Origin: Actinokineospora bangkokensis
GTDB lineage: Bacteria; Actinomycetota; Actinomycetes; Mycobacteriales; Pseudonocardiaceae
DNA length: 64,000 nt
Assembly: GCF_001940455.1 (NCBI RefSeq)
Contig: NZ_MKQR01000002.1
Span: forward strand, 124,001 to 188,000
Direction of reading: 5' to 3'
Shown: positions 25,408 to 33,342 of the stretch, piece by piece
How the letters are laid out: every line of letters begins with the position of its first letter
Position numbering within the stretch: position 1 is the first letter of the stretch
The notes under the pieces: generated by a model
What the model was told of the DNA's origin: nothing
The model's database searches: none
Seen by the model: the letters and a program-made list of their open reading frames with translations, nothing else
Position numbers and translations under genes: made by a program

Positions 25408-26874
25408 TCAGGATGGCATGGTGTTGACGGCGTGGTCGCCGGTGGCCCACAGGTGCTGCACGACGTAGGAGCGCCAGGGCCGCCACGGTTCGGAGCGGGC
25501 GGTCAGGGCGGCGGGGGCGGTGGGCAGACCCAGGTTCTCGGCGGCGACCTTGATGCCGAGGTCGGTGGGCAGGAACGCGTCCGGGTCGCCCAGGGCGCGC
25601 ATCGCCACGGTCTCCACCGTCCACGGGCCGATGCCGGGCAGGGCCAGCAGCCGCTCGCGGGTGCGCGCCCAGTCCGCGCCGGGGCCCAGGTCGACCTCGC
25701 CGTCGGCCAGGGCCCGGACCAGGGTGGTCAGGGTGCGCTTGCGGGTCGCGGGCATGGCCAGCTTCTCCTGGTCGAGGCCGGTCAGCGACTCCGGTGTGGG
25801 GAACAGGTGGGTCAGTCCGCCCGCGGGGTCCGACACCGGGTCGCCGTGCGCGGCCACCAGGCGGGCGGCGTGGGTGCGGGCGGCGGCGGTGGAGACCTGC
25901 TGGCCGAGCACGGCCCGCACGGCGAACTCCTCCGGGTCGACCGTGCGCGGCACTCGCCTGCCCGGGCCCTTGGCGATCAGGGGGGCGAGCACCGGGTCCT
26001 CCGCCAGCGCCTCGTCGACGGCCTCGGGGTCGGCGTCGAGGTCGAGCAGCCTGCGGCAGCGGCTGATGGCGGTGGACAGGTCGCGCAGGTCGGTGAGGGT
26101 GAGCTGCGCGGCGACGTAGTCCGGGGTCGGGCGCAGCGCCACCACCGCGGGCCCGTGCGGCAGGCGCAGCGTCCGCCGGTAGGCGCCGTCGCGCCACTCC
26201 TCGACGCCGGGGATGCCGGTGGCGACGAGGTGGCCGAACAGGTTGTCCGGCAGCAGCGGGGCGCGGAAGGGCAGCCGCACCGACAGCGCGGTCGTCGGGG
26301 TGGCGGAGCTGGGCTTGGCCTTCGCGCGCAGCTCGGTGGGGGTGAGGGCGAAGACCGACCGCACGGTGTCGTTGAACGAGCGGATGCTGGCGAACCCCGA
26401 CGCCTGCGCCACGTCGGTCATCGGCAGGGTGCTCGTCTCGATGAGCAGCCGCGCCGTCTGCGCCCGCTGCGCCCGGGCGATGGCCAGCGGACCCGCGCCC
26501 AGCTCCGCGAGCAGTTGCCGCTCGACCTGGCGGACGCTGTAGCCGAGGCGGGCGGCGAGGCCGGGGACGCCCTCGGTGTCGACCACGCCGTCCGCGATCA
26601 GCCGCATGGCCCTGGCCACCAGGTCGGCGCGCTCGTTCCACTGCGGCGACCCCGGGCTGGCGTCGGGCCTGCACCGCTTGCACGCCCGGAAACCGGCCTG
26701 CTGCGCGGCGGCGGCGCTGGGGTAGAACCGCATGTTCTCGACCTTCGGCGGCACCACCGGACAGCTGGGCCGGCAGTAGATGCCCGTGCTGAGGACGGCG
26801 GTGTAGAACCACCCGTCGAACCGGGCGTCCTTGGACTGCACGGCCCGCACGCAGCGCTCTGTCTCGGTGAACAC
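25408..26874 (-). CDS. Ada-AlkA fusion: methyl-sensing activator and 3-methyladenine glycosylase
   Basis: A 488-residue protein from GTG 26874. Residues ~5-75 are the Ada zinc domain that accepts methyl groups from phosphotriesters, with four cysteines (GIYCRPSCP, ACKRC). Residues ~80-175 are an AraC-type double HTH (ARLGYSVRQVERQLLAELGAGPLAIARAQRAQTARLL, MTDVAQASGFASIRSFNDTVRSVF). Residues ~190-480 are AlkA: an N-terminal domain (VRLPFRAPLLPDNLFGHL), then a HhH-GPD fold with LLALPGIGPWTVETVAMRALGDPDAFLPTDLGI, whose final Asp is catalytic. Such fusions lack the Ada C-terminal methyltransferase; here the separate ogt gene directly downstream supplies that activity. Confidence 0.94.
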   Translation of the reverse strand: MFTETERCVRAVQSKDARFDGWFYTAVLSTGIYCRPSCPVVPPKVENMRFYPSAAAAQQAGFRACKRCRPDASPGSPQWNERADLVARAMRLIADGVVDTEGVPGLAARLGYSVRQVERQLLAELGAGPLAIARAQRAQTARLLIETSTLPMTDVAQASGFASIRSFNDTVRSVFALTPTELRAKAKPSSATPTTALSVRLPFRAPLLPDNLFGHLVATGIPGVEEWRDGAYRRTLRLPHGPAVVALRPTPDYVAAQLTLTDLRDLSTAISRCRRLLDLDADPEAVDEALAEDPVLAPLIAKGPGRRVPRTVDPEEFAVRAVLGQQVSTAAARTHAARLVAAHGDPVSDPAGGLTHLFPTPESLTGLDQEKLAMPATRKRTLTTLVRALADGEVDLGPGADWARTRERLLALPGIGPWTVETVAMRALGDPDAFLPTDLGIKVAAENLGLPTAPAALTARSEPWRPWRSYVVQHLWATGDHAVNTMPS

Positions 26875-26909
26875 GCCTCCAGTCTCACCCCTGCGGGCGG
26901 TCCCGGCTG

Positions 26910-26959
26910 GCAGGATCGCGACGCCACCCTGGTGGGTGATCGTGGCGTCGCAATCCTGC
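26910..26959. terminator. long hairpin between the GrpB-like and AlkA genes
   Basis: An 18-bp stem (26910-26927 with 26942-26959) with one G-T pair and a 14-nt loop begins at the stop of the GrpB-like gene. It should end the TetR-SDR-GrpB transcript before the Ada-AlkA promoter. Confidence 0.7.
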
Positions 26960-27516
26960 TACCGGGCCCGCGCCAGGATCTCCCGCACGACCTCGGACTT
27001 GGCGTCGGCGTAGTGCTGCACGTGCCGCCACACCCGCGCGCTCAGCTCCCGCTTGGCCGCGGCGTAGCGGTCGCGGTCGGCGGGGTGGGCGCGCAGGTGG
27101 TCGCGGAAGCGCAGCATCCGCTCGACCTCCTCGCAGCCCGCGGTGAACACGTGCAGGTTGATGTTGGTGTCGGGGCCCTTGAACAGCCGGTGCTCGAACC
27201 AGTCCGCCTCGCGGATGCGCAGGGTGTAGCCGTGGGCCTCCAGCGGGGCGACGTAGGCGTCCTCGTCGGCGGAGTCGGGGACCTCCAGGACGATGTCGAT
27301 GATCGGCTTGGCGGGCAGTCCGGGCACCGACGTGGAGCCCGCGTGCTCGATCCGGCGCACCACGCCGCCGAGGACACCGGTGATGCGGGCGGCCTCGCGC
27401 TCGTAGAGGCGCGGCCACTCGTCGGTGTACTCGTCGAGGCGGATGGTGCTGTTGTGCGGCACGAGTTCGGTGACGGTGACCTTCTGCAGGTCCTCGTCCG
27501 AGATCGGCTCCGGCAT
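26959..27516 (-). CDS. GrpB/UPF0157 family protein
   Basis: A 185-residue protein of the GrpB (UPF0157) family, which has a nucleotidyltransferase-like fold. Signatures include WPRLYEREAARITGVLGG, RIEHAGSTSVPGLPAKPIIDIVLEV (the HvGSTSVPGLaaKPiiDi core) and HLRAHPADRDRYAAAKREL. An N-terminal extension (MPEPISDEDLQKVTVTELVPHN) is present. The biochemical role of the family is not established; Asp residues in the PIIDI strand would be the likely metal ligands. It lies 40 nt downstream of the SDR gene, probably in one transcript. Confidence 0.9.
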   Translation of the reverse strand: MPEPISDEDLQKVTVTELVPHNSTIRLDEYTDEWPRLYEREAARITGVLGGVVRRIEHAGSTSVPGLPAKPIIDIVLEVPDSADEDAYVAPLEAHGYTLRIREADWFEHRLFKGPDTNINLHVFTAGCEEVERMLRFRDHLRAHPADRDRYAAAKRELSARVWRHVQHYADAKSEVVREILARAR

Positions 27517-27556
27517 GGTGCGCTCCCCTGTGTCCGGCGACCGAGCACGCTAGCAG

Positions 27557-28321
27557 TCACACGGTCTTGATCGCCCCGCCGTCGGCGAGGTGGTTGGTGC
27601 CGGTGAGGTTGGCCGCCCTGGGGGAGGCGAGGAAGGTGATCAGGGCGGCGGTCTCCTCGGGCTCGGTGAGGCGGCCGGTGGTGATGCGCATGTTCGCGGG
27701 GACGTCGGCGAGGAAGTCCGCGAGGGGGATGCCCGCCTTCTGCGCCAGGTAGGCGGCGTAGCCGGAGGGGTCCGACCAGTTCTGGGTGCGCGTCGGACCG
27801 GGGCTGACGGTGAGCGCGCGCAGGCCGCGCGGGGCGAACTCCTCGGAGAGGGCCTTGGTGAGGTTGTTCAGGGCGGCCTTGGCGGTGCCGTAGTCGACCG
27901 GCGGGTAGGCGGCGAGGGCGCCGATGGAGGAGACGTTGATGATGGTGCCGCGGCGGTCGAGCAGGGTGGGGAGCAGCGCGCGGGTGAGGCGGACGGTGGC
28001 GAACAGGTTCAGCTCGTAGGTCTGCTGCCAGGTGTCGTCGTCGAGGTCGAGGAAGCCCGCTGCCCGCATGCTGGCGGGGATGACGCCGCCGAGGTTGTTG
28101 ACCAGGATGTCGACCTCGCCCGCTGCCTCGGCGACGGCCTTCGTGCCGTCCTGGCTGGTCAGGTCGGCGGCGACGGGGGTGATGCCGTCGCCGGTGGGTG
28201 GGGTGCGGGCGACGGCGAGGACGTGGGCGCCCTCCGCGACGAGGGCGTGCGTGGTGGCCAGGCCGATGCCCTGGCTGGCGCCGGTGACGACGGCGGTCTT
28301 GCCCGCGAGGCCGAGATCCAT
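27557..28321 (-). CDS. short-chain dehydrogenase/reductase
   Basis: A 254-residue classical SDR. The cofactor loop is TAVVTGASQGIGLATTHALVAEGAHVLAVAR, with Arg after the second strand favouring NADP(H). NNLGG matches the NNAG structural motif. The active site is INVSSIGALAAYPPVDYGTAKAAL, with Ser and YxxxK in place. The C-terminal PRAANLTGTNHLADGGAIKTV is standard. The substrate is unknown. It lies 53 nt downstream of a TetR-type gene on the same strand, which probably controls it. The gap contains AATTGGA repeats that are AT-rich for this genome. Confidence 0.92.
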   Translation of the reverse strand: MDLGLAGKTAVVTGASQGIGLATTHALVAEGAHVLAVARTPPTGDGITPVAADLTSQDGTKAVAEAAGEVDILVNNLGGVIPASMRAAGFLDLDDDTWQQTYELNLFATVRLTRALLPTLLDRRGTIINVSSIGALAAYPPVDYGTAKAALNNLTKALSEEFAPRGLRALTVSPGPTRTQNWSDPSGYAAYLAQKAGIPLADFLADVPANMRITTGRLTEPEETAALITFLASPRAANLTGTNHLADGGAIKTV

Positions 28322-28374
28322 TCTGTAACTCCAATTCCAATTTGAGGGCAGCGCTTGCCGGGTGGGGAGGGGTG

Positions 28375-28941
28375 TCAGAGTGCACGCAGGGCCGTCTCGA
28401 CCAGGGCGGACAGCCGCTCGGGGCCGTGGTTGGCCTTCGCGAGCACCTGGATGCCGTTGGTCGTGGCGAGGAAGAACGCGGCCAGGGCGCCCGCGTCGTG
28501 CTCGCGGGGGATCTCGCCCGAGCGCTGGCCCTCTTCGACGGTGGCCCGGAAGGCCTGCTCCTGGCGGTCGAGGACGCGCCGGATGGTGGCGACCACGGGG
28601 TCGCCGGGGTCGGTGAACTCGACGGCGGTGTTGGTGATCAGGCAGCCGCGATCGTGGGCCTGACCTGCGACGAGTTCGAGGGCTGCCCGCAGTCGTGAGC
28701 GGACGGTGCCCGTGCCTTCCAGCGTCTCGATCAGGGTGGTGGTGTGGGTGTCGTAGTAGTGCTGGAGGGCGCGCTCGAACAGTTCGTGCTTGCTGCCGAA
28801 GGCGTTGTAGAGGCTGCCACGCCCGATCCCCAGGGCGTCGACGAGTTGCTGCGGGGTGGTGGCGGCGTAGCCGTTGGCCCAGAACAGGTCCATGGCCGCC
28901 GCGACCGCCGCGTCCGGGTCGAACTCCTTCTGGCGGGGCAC
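28375..28941 (-). CDS. TetR-family transcriptional regulator
   Basis: A 188-residue TetR-type regulator from GTG 28941. The HTH covers FDPDAAVAAAMDLFWANGYAATTPQQLVDALGIGRGSLYNAFGSKHELFERAL (residues ~7-58). The C-terminal domain (GCLITNTAVEFTDPGDPV, FRATVEEGQRSGEIPREHDAGALAAFFLATTNGIQVLAKA) resembles the TetR_C family often linked to oxidoreductase genes. It precedes the SDR gene on the same strand, so autoregulation plus control of the SDR is the simplest model. The ligand is not predictable. Confidence 0.9.
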   Translation of the reverse strand: MPRQKEFDPDAAVAAAMDLFWANGYAATTPQQLVDALGIGRGSLYNAFGSKHELFERALQHYYDTHTTTLIETLEGTGTVRSRLRAALELVAGQAHDRGCLITNTAVEFTDPGDPVVATIRRVLDRQEQAFRATVEEGQRSGEIPREHDAGALAAFFLATTNGIQVLAKANHGPERLSALVETALRAL

Positions 28942-28974
28942 GACGGCGACCCTACGACGTTCTGGAACCCCGGG

Positions 28975-29859
28975 TCAAATATCGCGCCGGGGGAACCGCG
29001 CCACACCCCAGACGGCGAGCACCCCCGCCAGGGCCAGCAGGGCGAACCCCAGGACGGCGACGACGTCCGCGAGCACCGGGGCGGCCGACGGCGGGATCCC
29101 CACCGCCGACTCCACCCCCACGACGACGGTGGGCACCGCGTACCCGACCAGCGCCAACTGCACGACCCGCAGCCGGGCGATCTCCGGCCACCGCGCGAAC
29201 CCCAACACCCACGCCAGCACCGGCAGCACCAGGACCGCGTGCATCGCCATCGCGTGCGCGGGCTTCAACCCCCCGGCGGTCGTGTACGCCAACTGCGGGT
29301 CACCACCCCGCACGGCGATCGACCCCCGCGCGATCATCGCCGCCCCCACGGCCAGCGCGCAGAAGAACAGCACCAACCCCGCCCGCACCGCCACCCGCAT
29401 GCCCGCCGCCTCCACGGCCCCCCGCCGGAAAGCCGCCACGAGCAGCACCACCGCCGAGACCACGATCATCGCCCCACCCGCCGCCAACGCCATCGAGATG
29501 GTCGAGTCCACCCCGCTCTCGAAGTTGAAGTGCGACGGCACCCCCCGCCACGCCTGCACGGAGATCAACCCCACCTCCACCACGCTCGCCACCACCAACA
29601 ACCCCAGCGCCACCACCCGCACCCGCTCACCCATCCGAACCCGCGACACCACCCACGCCACCGTCGCCACCGTGACCCCGAACGACACCCCGAACGTCAC
29701 CGGCTTGCGCCACGACACCGGCCCCTCCCACGGGCCGCCGTCCACCAGGAAGACCCCGAAGTGCACCACCCCGGCGGCGAACAGCACGGCACCGACCAGG
29801 TAGGCGACCCGCTCCACCCGCCGCCCACCCGACCAGGCCGAGGCCAGGTCCCGCTCCAT
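28975..29859 (-). CDS. polytopic membrane protein of unknown function
   Basis: A protein of about 294 residues with seven to eight hydrophobic helices (for example VAYLVGAVLFAAGVVHFGVFL, VTFGVSFGVTVATVAWVVSRV, MALAAGGAMIVVSAVVLLVAAF, LVLFFCALAVGAAMIARGSIAV, VLADVVAVLGFALLALAGVLAVW). HAMAMHAVLVLPVLAW contains two histidines inside a membrane helix, a feature sometimes seen in heme- or metal-handling proteins. The start may be ATG 29859 (MERDLASAW) or an upstream GTG at 29922; the former leaves a normal cytoplasmic N-terminus. It lies ~75 nt after the P-loop gene. No family name is assigned. Confidence 0.65.
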   Translation of the reverse strand: MERDLASAWSGGRRVERVAYLVGAVLFAAGVVHFGVFLVDGGPWEGPVSWRKPVTFGVSFGVTVATVAWVVSRVRMGERVRVVALGLLVVASVVEVGLISVQAWRGVPSHFNFESGVDSTISMALAAGGAMIVVSAVVLLVAAFRRGAVEAAGMRVAVRAGLVLFFCALAVGAAMIARGSIAVRGGDPQLAYTTAGGLKPAHAMAMHAVLVLPVLAWVLGFARWPEIARLRVVQLALVGYAVPTVVVGVESAVGIPPSAAPVLADVVAVLGFALLALAGVLAVWGVARFPRRDI

Positions 29860-29935
29860 CGCCCGCAACGTCCCCACCCGCCCAGGGTCCTCCCCCACCC
29901 CTGAGAACGCTGACAGGAGCACCCGCCGGTGGCGT

Positions 29936-31888
29936 TCAACTGCGAGTGGCTGTTTCGGCGTCCAGCCGTCGCTGGTGCTTGTAAGCCAGCCGCAGCACGT
30001 CCTGGAGCGGTCGCCTCAGGTGCGGGTTGGGCCGAGTCAGTCGCAGGGCGAGGGCCCGCCGGTTGCGCCAGCGCAGGTCGTCGGTGAGCTGCTTCACTGC
30101 CTCCACGAGTTCCACGCCCGCGCCCTTCTTGTGCTTGCGCACCTCCCCCGCGATCTCGAACAAGACGGTCAGGATGTCGAGGTTGAGGTCCCGGTCGAGC
30201 AGCGCCCGGCGAAGGAGGGTGCGCACCTCCGCAGGGTGCTCGTCCATGACCTCTCCCGTCTTCGCCCAGCGCGCCTCGGCAAAACCAGACAGGTAGAGAC
30301 CCACGGTGTAGGAGACCCGCCTCGTGCCGCTGCGTGATCCCCCGGTGATCGACCATCGCAACATCGTGCGGAGAGCCCTCTCCCTGGTGTCGGCTCCGCG
30401 CAGCAGCCGCAGCACGCTGATCAGCACCGCCGAGTGGACACTGATCCTGGTCGTCTCGTCGGCCAGGTCCGCCAGCGCGTTCAAGGCGGTCTCCGGGTCA
30501 CGCTTCCCGACCGGGGTCGACCAGAACAGGGCTGCGGCAGAGCGTTCGGGTGCGTTGCCGTCCGACCACTCCTGCACGGTCGCGTCCACCAAGGGCCCGA
30601 GCTTGTGGTCGTCCGCCAGGTGCGCGAGCGTGGACGCCGCCAAGTCGAGCGCGCGGACCCCGCCGCGCCTGGTGAGGCTGCGCAGCGGTCGGAGCGGGTC
30701 GTGGGCGGGGACTTGGGCGATCATCACAGCCAGACAACGCCGCACGGGGTCGGTGAACGGGTCCATCCCGCTCTGGTGCAACCACTTCTCAACCAGTTCG
30801 TGCGCGGTGGGGTACTCCCGCCACACGTGGCGCAGCACCGCCTGTGCCCAGTCCTGGCGCTCGAAGCGGATGGTGCGCTCGGTCAGGCCCTCGTGCTGCG
30901 GGTGGTCGCGCAGCACGGTGACCGCCCGGATGCCGGTCAACAGCTCCTCGGTCGTCCTGCCGAAGACCTTCTCCGGGGCCGCGGTGCCGTCGAGAGGCGC
31001 TTCCGCCTCCTTGACCGAGAGGGCGAACAGACGGGCGAGGTCCAGCACCTCGTCGACGGACTCGTTCTCCAGCACGGCGACGGCGAGGGCGGCGGCGTGC
31101 TCGATCGGGGTCCGGTCGCAGAACCAGCGCGCCACTGCCACGTCCGGCAGGTCCCGCAGGTCGGCCAGCGCCTCAGCCTTGGTCAGCACCCCCGCCTGCA
31201 CCTGCAGGGCGAGCATCGCCGCCAGCGCCGCACGTGACGGCGAAGGCGCCTCGGCCAAGGGTGCCGCGAGGGTGGTCTTCAGCAGCTCCAACGCTCCCTC
31301 GACGCTGGAACTGCCCGATGCCTCCAACGCGGCAACCGCCACGTCGAGCGGGGCCGGGGCGCTCAGCCGCACGGTGTGGGCGGCCCCGCAGGACTGGCTC
31401 GGGTGGTCGACGATGACGACCAGGTGGCACCTCACCGTGGCGAAGACCGCCTCGCACTGGGCGAAGGCGCTGTCGGTGAGCGGGGTGCCGCCCAGATCCC
31501 GCAGGTCCCAGACGTAGCCGACGCCGGGGTCCAGTTCTTCGGTGCGCACGCTGCCCGGGGTCCGCTCGGGGTTCAGGTCTGCGACCCGCCTGACGCCGCG
31601 ATCGACCAGCAGCCTGCGTGCGGCGTGCGTGCGCCCACTGCCCCGACCGCAGACCACCACCGCGCCTGCTACCAGCGCCCGTGCCGCGACGTCGAACCCC
31701 TCCGGCGCGGCGAAGCAGTGGCGGACGTGGTCGAGTTCGGCGGGTGTCGAATAGCGCACCACCAGGTCCTCACGGCCGATACCGCTGCCCACGATGTTGA
31801 TGTCGCCGTTGACGACGTGTGCTTGCACGCCCGAGTTGTCGTTGGTCTTGTTGCCCTGCGTCAGCTCGCTCTTGGTCTCGGTGCTCAT
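29936..31888 (-). CDS. P-loop protein with an N-terminal amyloid-like motif
   Basis: A 650-residue protein. Residues 13-33 contain NKTNDNSGVQAHVVNGDINI, a short Gly/Asn-rich motif. The next gene upstream ends with a near-identical one. A nucleotide-binding segment follows: AVVVCGRGSGRTHAARRLL (77-95) is a P-loop with Arg where Lys is usual, and CHLVVIVDHP (154-163) resembles a Walker B strand. The remaining ~470 residues are mostly helical and could be a sensor or repeat region. This layout resembles actinobacterial conflict-system (STAND/NLR-like) proteins with an N-terminal signalling motif. The ATG overlaps the stop of the cyclase-like gene by 4 nt (ATGA), so the two should be made together. 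No known effector domain is visible here. Confidence 0.7.
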   Translation of the reverse strand: MSTETKSELTQGNKTNDNSGVQAHVVNGDINIVGSGIGREDLVVRYSTPAELDHVRHCFAAPEGFDVAARALVAGAVVVCGRGSGRTHAARRLLVDRGVRRVADLNPERTPGSVRTEELDPGVGYVWDLRDLGGTPLTDSAFAQCEAVFATVRCHLVVIVDHPSQSCGAAHTVRLSAPAPLDVAVAALEASGSSSVEGALELLKTTLAAPLAEAPSPSRAALAAMLALQVQAGVLTKAEALADLRDLPDVAVARWFCDRTPIEHAAALAVAVLENESVDEVLDLARLFALSVKEAEAPLDGTAAPEKVFGRTTEELLTGIRAVTVLRDHPQHEGLTERTIRFERQDWAQAVLRHVWREYPTAHELVEKWLHQSGMDPFTDPVRRCLAVMIAQVPAHDPLRPLRSLTRRGGVRALDLAASTLAHLADDHKLGPLVDATVQEWSDGNAPERSAAALFWSTPVGKRDPETALNALADLADETTRISVHSAVLISVLRLLRGADTRERALRTMLRWSITGGSRSGTRRVSYTVGLYLSGFAEARWAKTGEVMDEHPAEVRTLLRRALLDRDLNLDILTVLFEIAGEVRKHKKGAGVELVEAVKQLTDDLRWRNRRALALRLTRPNPHLRRPLQDVLRLAYKHQRRLDAETATRS

Positions 31889-32601
31889 CGCCTGCCACCG
31901 AGGTTGACGCCACCGTTGATGGTGTGGGCCTGCACACCGTGCATCGCGCCGTAGACCGTGTTCGCCACCGGTGGTGCGCTCGCGGCCTCCTGAGGCGGTT
32001 CGACCAGGCGCGCCAGCGTGCTCGCGTCGACCCCGGGCACCCTGACCCACGCCTTGTCGGCGAACTCCTTGTGGACCACCCGCAGGGGTGTGAACTCCGA
32101 GCGCCGGACCCGGGTGGTGTGGTCACCGGAGAACACCGCGTTGATGACCTTGTCGGAGATGACCAGCGCGCTGGCGGTGGCCCCGCTGGTCTGCTCGACG
32201 CAGCGGGCGAACAGGTCCTTGACCGCTTGGGCGTCGAGCAGCCGATTGGTGTCGACCCGCCCGCGGTGCAGGCCCGCCCCCTCCCCGACCGGGCCGATCT
32301 CGACCGCCATCCGCAGCCGCACGTCCGGCTTGTGCCAGGTGTTGTGCTCGACCAGCACGCTGTCCACGGCGACCGCCGCGTCCACCACGTCTGCGACCCT
32401 GGTGGTGGGCAGGGTGATCAGCGCCCCGTCACCGGTATCGGCCCAATCGAGCACGTCCGTCTCAAGCTCGCCGTCGCGCAGCGCTCCGCTCACTGCGGCC
32501 AGGGCCACCGACCGCGCTGCGGCCACGTGGTGACCGGGCAGCGAGCCCGAGCCGACCAGGTCCACCCCTAGTACCGCCCGTAGATCCGGAACCAGCCCCA
32601 T
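31885..32601 (-). CDS. class III cyclase-like protein with a C-terminal amyloid-like motif
   Basis: A 238-residue protein. Residues ~8-190 resemble a class III nucleotidyl cyclase domain: RAVLGVDLVGSGSLPG places D14 at the first metal Asp, and WADTGDGALITLP places D58 at the second. VRLRMAVEIGPV and GRVDTNRLLDAQAVKDL match the later strand and the purine/transition-state region, with N119 and R120 at the usual sites. Residues 214-236 (NTVYGAMHGVQAHTINGGVN) form a low-complexity tail sharing GVQAHxxNGxxN with the N-terminus of the next protein. ATG 32601 has GGGGAAG upstream. A Crp-type protein able to bind a cyclic nucleotide is encoded just before it. The product nucleotide is unknown. Confidence 0.75.
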   Translation of the reverse strand: MGLVPDLRAVLGVDLVGSGSLPGHHVAAARSVALAAVSGALRDGELETDVLDWADTGDGALITLPTTRVADVVDAAVAVDSVLVEHNTWHKPDVRLRMAVEIGPVGEGAGLHRGRVDTNRLLDAQAVKDLFARCVEQTSGATASALVISDKVINAVFSGDHTTRVRRSEFTPLRVVHKEFADKAWVRVPGVDASTLARLVEPPQEAASAPPVANTVYGAMHGVQAHTINGGVNLGGRR

Positions 32602-32670
32602 CCGCTTCCCCTTCCCCGCTCATCCGAGGGGGACATCGTCGGCAGGCGCGAGACGGCCCTCCCCCGGAAA

Positions 32671-33285
32671 TCAGGGGTTCGGGCGAAGTCGGTACCAGAG
32701 CCTGCCGGTCTCGACGACGCCGCGGTCGCGGAGGCGGGCCAGGGCGGTTTCGACGTGCTTCTCGGAGGCGGCCACGGCGGTGGACATGTCGCGCTGGCTG
32801 ATGCCGCGGACGAGCAGGCCCTGCTCCGAGGGAGTGCCGAAGGAGGTGGCCCACTCGCGCAGGTAGCTGTGCAGGCGGGTGGTGACGTCGCGGGTCGCGG
32901 TGAGGCGGGCGTGGTCGGCGCGGCGGCGCTGGGCGCCCCAGGTGGCGTCGACGAGGGCGTGGACATCGGGGTCGGTGGCGCGCAGGTGGCGGAAAGCAGG
33001 GGCCGGGACGAGGTGGGCCACGACCCGGTCGAGGACTTGGATTGTGGCGCTGCGGGGGGCGTTGTTGAGCACGCCTGCCTCGCCGATCAGCTCACCGGGG
33101 CCGACAAGGCCGAGGAAGGCGGTGTCGCCGTCGGGGGTGAGCAGGAAGACCTTGGCCAGGCCCACGGCCAGCAGCAGGACGTGGGTGCTGGGGTCACCGG
33201 TGTGCAGCAGGTATGCACCCCGGTTGAAGGGGACCGGCTGTCCGGCGGCGCGCAGGCGGGCGCGGCCCGCGTCGGCGGTGGGCAT
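32671..33285 (-). CDS. Crp/Fnr-family regulator with cyclic-nucleotide-binding domain
   Basis: A 204-residue Crp/Fnr-type regulator. The N-terminal beta-barrel reads FNRGAYLLHTGDPSTHVLLLAVGLAKVFLLTPDGDTAFLGLVGPGELIGEAGVL. The phosphate-binding cassette GELIGEAGVLNNAPRSATIQ keeps the Glu and the Arg-Ser pair that contact cyclic nucleotides in CRP, so ligand binding is plausible. A dimerisation helix precedes the winged HTH (GISQRDMSTAVAASEKHVETALARLRDRGVVETG). No Fnr-type cysteines are present. It lies 69 nt upstream of the cyclase-like gene on the same strand, so a sensor and a possible producer of the signal are in one unit. Confidence 0.9.
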   Translation of the reverse strand: MPTADAGRARLRAAGQPVPFNRGAYLLHTGDPSTHVLLLAVGLAKVFLLTPDGDTAFLGLVGPGELIGEAGVLNNAPRSATIQVLDRVVAHLVPAPAFRHLRATDPDVHALVDATWGAQRRRADHARLTATRDVTTRLHSYLREWATSFGTPSEQGLLVRGISQRDMSTAVAASEKHVETALARLRDRGVVETGRLWYRLRPNP

Positions 33286-33342
33286 GTGTTGATCGTGCCC
33301 AGTCCGGGGCTGCCTCGTCCTGCACCCCCGGAACTGGACTGG

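Noticed and set aside
24838-27570. A 910-codon open frame on the plus strand
   Set aside because: It is antisense to ogt, the Ada-AlkA fusion and GrpB, all of which have clear motifs. High GC content removes stop codons from the opposite strand; the translation is Gly/Arg/Val-rich without domains.
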